From positions 6,741,001 to 6,805,000 of the forward strand of contig CM032813.1 in assembly GCA_019155185.1 (NCBI GenBank): 64,000 nucleotides of DNA, written 5' to 3'. The notes beneath the pieces were generated by a model. The model did no database searches and was not told the DNA's origin. It saw nothing but the letters and a program-made list of their open reading frames with translations. This DNA comes from Beaufortia kweichowensis. Its lineage: Eukaryota; Chordata; Actinopteri; Cypriniformes; Gastromyzontidae. Every line of letters begins with the position of its first letter. Position 1 is the first letter of the stretch. Below are positions 47,727 through 58,512 of this stretch, in pieces. The position numbers were made by a program, and so were the translations under genes.

Positions 47727-48874
47727 TTAGTGTTTGAGGTTGCGATGGCTGGGCTGGTGCAAAATCATGCGGCGTTTGCAAGAGCAGTGTTGAGGAAGAC
47801 GCTGACGGACGTGGTTCTGACGCTGAATGCAGTTACGGCCGAGATTGTGTCGGTTGGCTCGGGCCTGAGCCCGCTGTATCCTGCCCACGTGAGTCACTTT
47901 GACAAGAGCGCCAGTCTGCGAGACAAACCTCTGAGATACCCGCCCACTGCCCCGAGTGACAGGAACTTCTGGCTCTACGATGCTGTGAATAGAGATTAAA
48001 CTTATTAGTGTTAGACAATCAATATGGATCTACCATATCTGTCAGTCAAATCCTTACACCTGGTGGTGATCTGATCGCAAGCAGACAGGTTCATAACAGG
48101 TTATGGTTAATAATGTGTTTCTAATGAATTGACTGTAAACACTTATGACTAGATTTTGTAGACTGCACAATCCACTCGCACATTGACACACTTTTGCTTC
48201 GTTACATACTTACAAAGTAATGTACATTTATATGCTTCATAACATCAGCGCATGTTGATAACCGCCATACCAAAGATGTGTCTTGTACATGTTTATTTTT
48301 ATTATTCCAAACTCATTCATTTGTTTTCTCTATTTTTAATGTTCCGTTTTGAGTGTTTCTCTTTTGGAGTTTTTAATGAGATATTTATCTAAGCAGATTT
48401 ATTGGTAACATTTTCACCTTGCATCATTGACCAGAATTGCAGCACATTTCTCTGTGTTTGACAGATTTTCTATTAACGTTGATCCTTCACCGGGCTCAGA
48501 GCATGTCTCTCCTACAGAAAAAAGAATACAGTAAATATATGTCTCAACAAAACACTTTTACCACTTAATAACTCAAAAAATGATTCAGAATATATTACAG
48601 ATTACAGCCACATTAAAGAAGCCTAAATTACCTTTTAATGCTTCCAACACTTTTTTTTGTAAAAGTGTTTACTAGTAATAATTAGCTGAAAGAAACGTTA
48701 TTTTACATATATTTCAAGAGTGTTTCTTCTCTCACAGGATAGGCACTGACCAGACACATTGACAAGGATCCAGCTCTCATCATCCACCTCTGAAGACCCT
48801 GGCTTTGGTACAGTTGCTTCCTGAATTGTTTCAACCACGCCTCCAAAGAGCAGATTTGTGAGCCGTTGAAACAT
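47727..48874 (-). CDS. tp53inp2: TP53INP-family protein (tumour protein p53-inducible nuclear protein 2-like), divergent
   Basis: TP53INP1/2 shuttle between nucleus and autophagosome, binding LC3/GABARAP and nuclear receptors. Three exons join in frame to 157 residues: 48874-48751, 48511-48418, 47982-47727, with GT-AG introns. The N-terminus MFQRLTNLLFGG matches the family start. The LC3-interacting motif is present as DDESWILVNV (Trp35, Val38). The C-terminus (RIQRAQARANRHNLGRN, then CIQRQNHVRQR and HQPSHRNLKH) aligns with the family's conserved basic end (VQRQNRAR, YQPCQRQFNY in human TP53INP2). The usual middle motif (ESWF.TPPPCF and LLIEHPSMSVY) is missing or reduced to STLIENL, so the protein is shorter than the 220-240 residues typical of the family. 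The last exon lies opposite an open plus-strand frame of 84 codons. INP2 rather than INP1 is favoured by the 20q-type linkage. Confidence 0.78.
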
Positions 48875-49295
48875 TGTTATAAATGATGTGCGATTGTACT
48901 AAATATGTGATGGTGCACTTGTAGTCCCACACTTCTCACTGACAGATGTTACTAACAGGAATGTCCAGATCCAAATTCCACTGTCTTAGTCACACTGCTT
49001 CAGCACAACCTTTGGTAAGAGGAAAATGAGACAGTAATGCAAACTGATTTAATATAGTCCCTGTTTAGAAATATCCCACTAACTAGGGCTTGATTAAAAA
49101 CCACAAAAGGAAATAGAAGGCCGAGAGCTATTTTTAACTTTATAACTTGTATTGAGGTCAGTCTTCTACAAAGCACTTGTGTTTGACACAGCTTTATAGT
49201 GATCAGAGCAAGTTTTTATGCCCTAGCAACTATAAAGTAATTAACAAACACAAAAAACACTTCTATTCAAATCACTGTTTTATAGCCATTACTAT

Positions 49296-49321
49296 CATAT
49301 GACATTTAAAAATGTCATATG
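49296..49321. repeat. Perfect 26-bp palindrome
   Basis: Arms CATATGACATTT and AAATGTCATATG (12 bp each) flank two A bases. Its role is unknown; it could be a homodimer binding site or a chance AT-rich palindrome. Confidence 0.75.
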
Positions 49322-51112
49322 ACTTTTAAAACAGGTACTGCATGTTTTTACCAAAATGTATTCAACGAATTTAATTTGTCCATTGTTGGACCCCAGCTCC
49401 ATTGTTACAGTCCATCTGTCGTTTTCCAGCTGGGGGTGTGCCATTAAACAATACCAACATTTTACACTGAAAACTCGCTGAAAACCATAACAGTCCCCTA
49501 AAGTAGAACAAATTCTGATTTAAATGTTTCTTCGTTGTTAAGCATTTATCAAAGCACTGTTTCAGATTGACTTTTGGACATTTGTTCTGCCCTGTAAGCG
49601 TGAATACGACATTGGTGGAGGCAAACACACAGCTACTGATTCATTAGTGTGCAATAGGCTTACACAAACAGCAACAAAATGTACTAAGAAAGTGTAAACA
49701 GAACATAATGTAAACGTGTGCATCGACAGATCGTAATAGAGAAATGTGAGAAATGCAAAAACAGCGAAGATGTGTACAGCAACAAATGCATCTCCGCGGT
49801 GAACGTCTTCGTATATGAAAGGTTTGAATAAAAACACAACTAAAAAACATTTCTGTTTAATATTCATTTTGTCGATGAACATTAAAGAATCAATTTCGAT
49901 TCAATTGAGCTGAACAGATCGACGCAGTATTTAACATACATAACTGCAGCATATCCCTTCTGCACGTAGAAAAAAATGTTTACACTACTATAAATACACA
50001 ATTATGTAGAATTTTATAGCTTATATTGAGGCATTAGAAAAACATACTACCTGCTTGTTTACACAGCAACGGATGTTTCGACGATTAAATCCTTAAGAAT
50101 AAACAAGTGGCAGTGTATTTCGAAGCAACCAATTGCGCTAGATGTAAACTATATTTGTTTTGTTTTCGTTTTCATCTATTATAGCACTAGATTTATGATA
50201 GCGCAGTACAGATCCCAACAAACAGCTGATAATAAAAACAACACTGCGAGCTGTGTCACACGCCCACTTGTGAGTGCTAGTCCAATACGATTCTTACACA
50301 AACCGAGAGGTGGGGACGGAATTTAAAGAGTGCGTTATCTGTTTTTCGCCCATCTCTGAACGAGGAACAGTTGTTAATATTTAACTCTAAAGCGGATTGG
50401 TCAAGTCGCCAGGATCGCTGATTCCAGTTCAGTTGTGGAGACAGGGAGGTGGCCGAAGTTAAGGGGCGTGTCACATCATTTGAAAACTGCAGATGTGCAT
50501 CAAGCAGCGGGTAATATTTTTATTATATTTTAATATTAAAAACTATTTCACTTTTCAAACAAGAATAAAAGTATCTTTGGTTTGAAAAGAGAAATAGTTT
50601 TTAATTAATACTCGTAAAGGTGTCGATCCCACTTGCTTTATTGGTAAATTAACTTTTGCAATGGCCCAAAACCTTTTTATTTGAGCACAAAATTAGGATT
50701 ATTTCATTAAAAACAATTAATTTTGCCCATGGTAAACAGTAGGTAAAATGTATTTATTTATAAAAACAGACAGAGAGGTGTAGTTCTTGGTGCTAAAAAC
50801 ATCACGTGTGGGATATGGATATTGTGAACTTGTGTGTAGCGCATTTGAGAGTTAACAACATGACATTTCTATTCGACAAATTAAGGTTTCAAATAGATTG
50901 ATAAAAACACAAAATTATAATAAAAAAATTAAAGTAAAACTTGCCAATTACTCGTCACATGAAATAATATTTATTATATTTATTACTATTTATATTATTA
51001 CATTATTTTAAGTTTAATTAATATATAATTAAAAATAAATAATTATTGAAATGGTGATAATTTCTCAAAAAAAATGTAGGTTAGAAGGTAGAAAAATAAA
51101 TATATTTTTTAT

Positions 51113-51128
51113 CCACAAGGAGGCGCTA
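51113..51128 (+). promoter_or_regulatory. CTCF-type binding site
   Basis: CCACAAGGAGGCGCTA fits the vertebrate CTCF core (CCASYAGRKGGCGCTA type) at nearly every position. It lies about 800 bp upstream of snai1, between snai1 and the TP53INP gene, where an insulator is plausible. Confidence 0.4.
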
Positions 51129-51720
51129 TATAATCAAATTTGTACTTCATCCACCACACTTAATCCAGACGCATCTTGTCATGTCCTGCGAAGTGTATGC
51201 ACTTGCAAAAGTGTGCACTTGTCAGTTGTCAGAGACACATCAAGCTTCCCCTAAACAAATGCATTCATTTTTAGAAACTTGAAATTAAACACTTGCATTA
51301 AGTAAATCATAGTGACATAAACATTTCGTTCTCAAACGTTGCTTGTGCACAAGTGGTTGTGATAGTTACATTTTAATCAATACAGATGTATGATGCACTC
51401 GCTAATTGTATTATCACGGCTTACTTCATTATGTGGACGCTGAAAATCGCGAACAGTTCTTTCACAAAAGCCTTCATTTAAATGAACAATCTGGCTTTTT
51501 ACACACATTGACTTAGAGCTGTGAAGTAAACAATGAATTCTGAATGCCTAATTTGCATGATCTTGATAGGCACGAATTAAACAACTCATGCGTGTGTATT
51601 ACCTGCGAAGTGCGCTTCACACCTAGGCAGCAGTCAAGTGCTGGTAATTAAATGAAGCGCTGACGACATCGATTGCTGTAGGCTGTTCTTTTGGGCGGGT
51701 CCAAATGGACGTAAACCCAC

Positions 51721-51758
51721 CGAGTCTGTCAGACTTTTTTTAAATAAGTACAGACTCG
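51721..51758 (+). promoter_or_regulatory. snai1 core promoter: TATA-like box inside an inverted repeat
   Basis: A TATA-like TTTAAATAAG (51739-51748) lies about 180 bases upstream of the snai1 ATG. It is bracketed by perfect 9-bp inverted arms, CGAGTCTGT (51721-51729) and ACAGACTCG (51750-51758). The transcription start would be near 51775. The inverted repeat could be a protein-binding operator or a coincidence. Confidence 0.35.
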
Positions 51759-51924
51759 CTAATTGTAGGTCATTTCTGCAGATCGGCGTTACGCACAGCG
51801 AGGATTGAAGTTTGTCGGGATCGATTCATTTTATACGATAAAGTCTTATTGGAGTGGAACATCTCTGCGAGATTTTCCCCTGAAAGTAGCTGGATTGGAC
51901 TGTTAAAACTTTTAGGAGTTCAAC

Positions 51925-53565
51925 ATGCCTCGATCATTCCTCGTAAAGAAGTATTTCACCAGCAAGAGGCCAAACTATAGCGAACTGGAATGTCAAAATG
52001 GTGAGTTTTTTCTCTTTTAATACAAATCTCAGATAAATATAAACAGTTTAATGTATTAGTTGCTTTGTATAACCGGATTAACTGTCGATGTATAAACGCC
52101 TTAATTTATAACAAACATCGTACATATTAGGAACTCAATTTTTTCCTTGAGTTCTTATATGGTTGTGGAGAAATCCTTGCGAAATTCCTCGCCTACACAG
52201 CGTACTTTATTTAGTGAATGTGGTTGCATCCATGAGGTGCACATGTGTTTTTTGAGTTTCTTCAAGCTCTCGAAACGGCGTACCTGTTTTTTTGTTTGGA
52301 TTAATATAAATATTACATATACACTTTATTGCTTTATTACTAATTGCAAAAACAGATGGTCCTCAATCTCAAATGGGTGCTATTTTTTGTTTAAGATGCA
52401 TTACCAGATAGATACCCACTGGCAGAACTTCCAGCAATGAACAATGACATTCCCGTGACGTGTCTGACCACTGGATTGGTATGGGATGTCAGTTTACTAC
52501 CTGCCCTACATGACCCATCATCCCCAACCACCCTCACCACAACCCAGGGCCCGCTGGACCTCAGCTCTCCATCCAGTGTCAGCTGCAGCAGCAGCGGGGA
52601 AGAAGATGAAGGACGTACATCAGACCCACCAAGCCCAGATTCCTCAGACACATACCATCCCCAACAGACCAGCAGGCCCAGACGCAGCAGTAAGAACAGG
52701 GCAGGGCAAAGGGACGACAAGAGCGAGCCCGCCGTCCCTGCCACACGTCCAGCATTCTTCTGTAAGCACTGTCCCAAAGAGTATAACAGTCTCGGCGCTC
52801 TGAAGATGCACATTCGCTCACACACGCTACCGTGCGTCTGTCCCACCTGTGGAAAGGCCTTCTCACGACCCTGGCTTTTGAGGGGACATATTCGTACACA
52901 TACAGGTAAATGAAATGTATTTGATAAACTCACTTTCTCATTTTACCCCTTTAACCTATTGTGTTTCGCGCAGATTTAGTTGGATTTTTCAAAGAAAATG
53001 TCTTCCATTTTGTCTGTTTAATCTCATTACATCTTGATTATTCACTGAATACAACGCTCAGTTTATTTGTGCACTTACTAACACATGTAAGCATTCAATG
53101 CATTTGCACTTCATTGATCACTCATTGTGTTGACATCGTCTTAACAATGTCACAATAGGACAATCTTATCAATCAGTAGTGTGAGAGTGGAGATAAGATA
53201 AGTTCATCAAGAATGCTAGGGAGCAATTGTTATCACCCTGCTGAGTGGTCACTTGTTACCTAAAATCAAAGTCAGCTTGATTCAATCAGTCTTTCTTGTG
53301 ACTGTCTTTAGGTTTCTGGTGTAAGCAGTGTTTAAAAAATCAAAGAAAATAACTCAATTTTGTATCTCTTTACCTCATAGGCGAGCGTCCATTTTCCTGT
53401 CCGCACTGTAACCGTGCCTTTGCTGACCGCTCTAACCTGCGGGCGCACCTGCAAACCCACGCAGACGTGAAGAAGTACCAGTGCGGCACCTGTTCTCGCA
53501 CCTTCAGCCGAATGTCCCTGCTGCAAAAACACACCGCAGCTGGATGCTGTCCTTCCACAGCCTGA
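51925..53565 (+). CDS. snai1b: Snail family zinc-finger repressor 1
   Basis: Snail represses E-cadherin and drives epithelial-mesenchymal transition and mesoderm and neural crest movement. Three exons, 51925-52000, 52396-52905 and 53381-53565, join in frame to 256 residues, the usual Snail1 size. The N-terminal SNAG domain MPRSFLVKKYF recruits LSD1 and other corepressors. A Ser/Pro-rich middle (about 60-120, with DPPSPDSSDT) resembles the GSK3/CK1-phosphorylated degron region. Four zinc fingers follow from about 146: FFCKHCPKEY..., CVCPTCGKAF..., FSCPHCNRAF... and a C2HC finger starting YQCGTCSRTF. The absence of the Slug-specific domain and of a fifth finger argues against snai2. The N-terminal residues KRPNYSELECQN favour the fish snai1b copy over snai1a; the copy letter is less sure than the family. 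Confidence 0.95.
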
Positions 53566-54590
53566 GGACACGGTCACCAGGAGCCATTTTACGAAAGAAA
53601 GTGGAAGAGCAGCATTTCTGTGTTGCCAGGAGGTGCAAATTCAGGACAAAGTGCCTTGTGAGATAATAATGACTGTGTGCTTCTTCTCAACAACAACACG
53701 TAGATGTAATATGGGAGTGGAGAAGCACAGCACAACTGAAACATTCGGGGGACGTTTTAATACAACATGGTCGATACATTTCCTAACCAAATTTACTACA
53801 AATGAAGGAATTATGAATGTGTTTAAGTAGAATAGCTGTTCCACAATGTCTCCCTGAAACAGGGACAGCTGCTGTCAGGTTGGGGGTGGGCTCACTATGG
53901 TAGGGTATGTCTCTCAGCGTGTCTCACACACACACACAAACATGTGCACACAGACAGACAGCTGTTCTGTGGTGCGGAGGCAGAGTGCTAACAGGTGTCC
54001 TGGCCCTGACCGGCACATCTTTGATAACAGGTGGCATCTTCTTTAGAAACACACTTTGGGAGAGCCATAAGAAATCAGAGTTTACCCTGGTTTTTTTTGT
54101 GGGTTGCAAAATTTGCCTTGATGTCATCACATATTTTTATTGAAGTCTTTGCTTGTACCACTCTCTTTTCTGCATCACTTTTGTTATATCAGGGGGCTGA
54201 GTTTTAAAATGCACTCCAGTTTACCAAAGAGTATTGACGTCCTGTCGTTTTATATTATTAAAACTAATGACCGGACAATTGAAAGCAAAGCCATATTAGT
54301 GACCTTTTCTTATACCTCAATGTTTTTCTAGTCATGAGATGCAACACTCTTGTATTTTACATTTTCAGTAAATAGCCACCAATGCTTTCTGTCCACCATT
54401 CGTGCGGACATGTTGAATTTAATGTCGCTTGTATTGACATCAAAAACTGTGCATGAAATGTTTTCTTACAATTAAGTTTGGTGCAATTTTTCCCTATCGA
54501 GTTTTAGCGTACGCCTTTTCATATTTCATGTCTTTTTGTATTTGTCCAAATCATTTCCATTCAATAAAATTATTTAAGTTTATACAAAGC
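53566..54590 (+). other. snai1b: snai1 3' UTR
   Basis: Runs from the stop codon to AATAAA at 54563-54568. A short CA run lies near 53925. The open frames here are incidental. Confidence 0.5.
54563..54568 (+). terminator. snai1 poly(A) signal
   Basis: A clean AATAAA about 1 kb after the snai1 stop, the first good plus-strand hexamer in that interval. Confidence 0.5.
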
Positions 54591-57500
54591 CTAGATGATT
54601 CATGTTCACTCATTTTGGATTCGCTACAAAAAGTGGGGAAACAGGAAATGACTGCCGTCAAGGACTCGTGTCATACTGTTATCTGACAGCGCAAGCTATT
54701 TGAAACTGTTGAAATGTGTTAATGGGAAGAAAGGTGTTTCATTTCCCGTGAATAGAAGTGACTCACTTTTTTGTAACTGATGTTTGTTGGGAGGCAGGTG
54801 AACAGGTGAATTAACTATGACAGCACAGGGACAACTGCATGCACCTGCCATGCACAATGCCACCTGTCATGCGTCACGCACACACATACTCGCTTTCTGC
54901 AAACAAAACGGTTTACTCAGAACTCGCTCCTAGTCTCTACCTCACATGCACACGTTCAGAGCTCTGGATCCGTTTTTATATACAAGGCATAAAGATGTCA
55001 TTGTGGCTTGATGGTATTTTCGTCGTCTGAGTGCTCTGTGTTCGTTCAAACTGTAATTTTGCCTCGGGAGGTTATGGAATAGCTGCGAGGCAAACTGATG
55101 GAATGTCTTATATAAATATTTTCATGTTAGAAGCTCTACATTTGAGCTGCTTGCGTACGCTGCGTTGATGTAAGGTGCTTCTAACCTTAAAACCTGACCT
55201 GTTTAACTGTAATGCCTCAAAATAAATGTGCTGACTGAGAATAAGATTTGTATACAAGAGTTGTATACATTAAAGAGCCCAAATGTATCCCAAACTCGTA
55301 CCCTCAGGTCCTCAAAATGTTAGTAAGTGAAACACACTTCTACACTAATCAGACTAAACTCTAAAGTCCAGACGGTGAGTCAGCGACTGTCAGGAGCAAG
55401 AGCGAGTTCTCATAGTTCCCTCCGTGTTCATAGTAAGTAGGCGTTTGTGTAGAAGATGAGGTAAGTTCTTCCATTTGCTGTCCCAGATCTGAACGTCTGA
55501 AAAGAGTGTTAGTTTGAGGAGCTGCTTCCTATTTAGTCACCTAACTACTCACAGACATACACAATCTTAGGAATGCATGCGTCAGGTGCGGACATGTCGT
55601 TTATGACAGTGATGTGTAATCTGGGGGGATGCTGGTTTGGAAAGAATTGCTAAAGCTTCACCCCCCAGACAAAGATTTTCCTCCAAGCGTGGAGGAACCC
55701 AATCTTGCAAATGGAAGAGACAGGAAAACATCTGTATGAAATGGGAGCAGAACAGTTACATGTGGTCGATTTGTAACAAGCCCGGAGGGGAGGGAGAGGC
55801 AGTCTAATGAGATGACGTAATCAGTGTTGCAGTGTGAGAAACTTTAAAGAAGAAATTCCTGATAATGCTTGATTCTGCTTTGTCAGCAGGTTGAAAGGCC
55901 CCACATTAGTATATCTATTATGCATCTGGCAAACGTTTTTATTCAAAGTGCATTCGATCGCTGGGGTTGGAACCTGAGCTTCAAGAACCCTGAATCTCAA
56001 ACTAATTCTTCCTGGTGCAAAAACCAGAATCCAACCAAACCTAGAAAGCTTACGTCAGGCCAACGCATCAGTACGTCGCCAGCTCACAGAGAGTTTGCTG
56101 TAATGCAATCCGCAACCCACGATATCTAAAAGCGCATATTCTTCGCTAAGCAAACATATGCAGTCTCATACACTCGTTCCTAAGGGATAATGAGACGTCT
56201 GTATCTGAAATCGGAGAACTTCTTCCCCACTGCGCGTTCCCAAGTGCCAGAACGTTCACTGTAATTTACCAAAAGTGGCTGCTGCTGCCATAAAGCATGT
56301 GTTTAACATTCCATTGCCTTTCTCAGGGCTCGTGCAACTCCAGCTCTTTCTCGCTTTATTTTACTAATTTTGAGCATAAGTGAGTCGCCTCTGTAAGCCT
56401 TTGCCTTACTTCACATGAAGATCATCTCTCTCCCTTAGAGACACCCAATGTCCCAGGCAGGAAATGGGAGTTTACATTGGCCTGACTCTGCAGAGAGAGA
56501 ACAAGTGGGCTCAAGTGTTCACCGACTGCAGAGAAGTCCCATCCCCCACACAAGATTCCCTCCCACGCCTGCTCTCCCACTCGGTGAGGGGGAGAACGCC
56601 GGCAGGGCCTTGGCCAGGGTTTGGGGCTCGGGGCCTGGGATACAGGAAGAAGCTGTCAACCTCCTATAAACACCAGTGGTCTTGCGCCCACGACACGCTA
56701 GCGCCCGAGGGAATGCGCTGCAGCCGCCGTGCTGTCTGTGTCAAAGTGACGGCATGCAAAAAGTCATGTATTACTCACCGCAGGTATTCTAAACTTCATT
56801 AAAAGCATCTCTGCTGTTAGTATATCAGACCACTGTTATGGCTCCTCATGATTATGGCTGTGTACCAAACCAAAAGCAGCTCCCTCGCTGCTCAGTCAGT
56901 CAGTGACCTAACAAACAGCGGTTTAGTGTGAAGATTTTCTGAACGACTTTCAGCTCCACTGAAAGGACCAGTTTAAACCAGTGTGAATTTCCAGGCTGGT
57001 TTATGCTGGCCAACATCTTGGTGATCAGCTCTGTTGGTCTTTGCACAGGGAATAAACTATAACGTCACGTCTGATGGACAATTTGAGTGTGCGTAAGCAG
57101 TTTAAAACTTTAATATGTTGAGATTTGTTAGGGATGTCGCAATATACCGTGAATAATCTAGTGCCACTATCATTCAGTCTTGGTCTCCGGCTCGCTACAC
57201 TTGTATTCTGAGTGTGATTCATTGTCCAAAAAAGAAAATTTTGATAGCATTATTATTATCATTTCCAAAATGTCACAGATTTTGCAACAATATTGTTGCA
57301 AACTTTTTTCTGTGTGTTTTCAACACTTTTTCATATTTTGTATTTACATTTGAATTTACTGTTTTTACCTCAACAGACACCATTTTTTTCTAACAACAAA
57401 CAGCTGAACCGCACACATATTTGTGGCATATCATAAAAATAGACTAAATTGAGGCATCTACAGTGGATGACCTTGATGTCTTTTTACCATTTTTCAGGTT

Positions 57501-58399
57501 TTACACACCTAACTTATGTTCTGTAATTGAGCGTAATTTATTTTTTATGGAGGACAGGTACATTTACACTAATGCTCTGCGAATGCAACGCTCTTCTGCA
57601 GAGAACATGCCTCTCAGGCAATGCTTTGTGAAGATAATGACTTTATGTTGTTTAAGTTGTGTTTATTCCGTGGTACAAAAGGGTCACACACCAGTTTAAT
57701 CTTTACCTCACTTAACCCACATGTTTCAGTGTCTGCCCATCAGATGTGCACGGACGCAGTATGAGCCTAATTACAGACAGAGAGATTTCTCTGAGGTCTC
57801 CCATGAACAATGGCATCTAAACAAAACTGCCAAACAAAAAGCAACCAAAGCTCCTCAACTCTCTCCAAGAGCTTCGCAGTTTGCCAGAGGGCCGCTGGAG
57901 AAGCGGAGAGACCTTATTACAGAATAATGAATCACACACTCACAAGTCACAGGGTTGCAGAGGATGAATGTGCTCTCTGTTGGTTTTCCTGGAGCTGCGT
58001 GTTTACTAACCAATGACGCAGGCTGCACTTGATCAGAGACATGTGTTGCTGAGGTCTCAGTTCCAGTGAGAAGGCAGGAGAAGGGGAGCCGAGCGCGAAT
58101 GTGTGGCGCCTGGGCTCCCTTGGCTCGGCTCTGCCACACACACAGGGGTTGGGGTAACTGCGGGGGTCATGCTGAGAAAAATAAACCATGTAAACCTCAG
58201 GACAGGAAGCACGCTGTAGCGAGGAGATCCATGTTAAGCGAGCATGAAGACTCTCATGTGCTGGTTTAACTCAAACATTTAAAATCCTGAACAGTAAACT
58301 GGAAGATGGAGAAACTCAACTTTTGTTATTGACAGACAACTAGTCTCACCCCAAATTAACTCCATCGGAAGTCTCTTCATTAGGCATATACTTTGTTCA

Positions 58400-58512
58400 G
58401 TGTATTTAAATCAACATTCAAAGGTCTCATACTTTTGGTCACTTCATGTGATCCCTTGGGATTGAACCCATGACCTTTGCTTGCTCTACCCTTTGAGCTA
58501 CATAAACACTTG
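58400..58512 (-). mobile_element. tRNA-derived SINE head, truncated
   Basis: On the minus strand an A-box TAGCTCAAAGGGTAGAGC (58500-58483) and a B-box GGTTCAATCCC (58468-58458) lie about 25 bases apart, as in a tRNA-like pol III promoter. It folds poorly as a tRNA and lacks a canonical acceptor stem, so it is a SINE head and not a tRNA gene. Confidence 0.6.

Larger units (their letters stand above)
48875..51700. other. Interval between the TP53INP-family gene and snai1
   Basis: No coding region supported. It probably holds the 5' UTR and promoter of the minus-strand TP53INP gene. It also holds a perfect palindrome at 49296-49321 and a strong CTCF-type site at 51113-51128. Confidence 0.5.

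Noticed and set aside
47745..47999. Plus-strand 84-codon frame starting MAGLVQNHAAF, as a separate small gene
   Set aside because: The opposite strand reads in frame as the conserved C-terminal exon of a TP53INP-family gene with correct splice sites; the plus frame matches no family I know.
58440..58510. Possible tRNA gene on the minus strand
   Set aside because: A- and B-boxes are present but the acceptor and anticodon stems do not pair properly; it is better explained as a SINE head.
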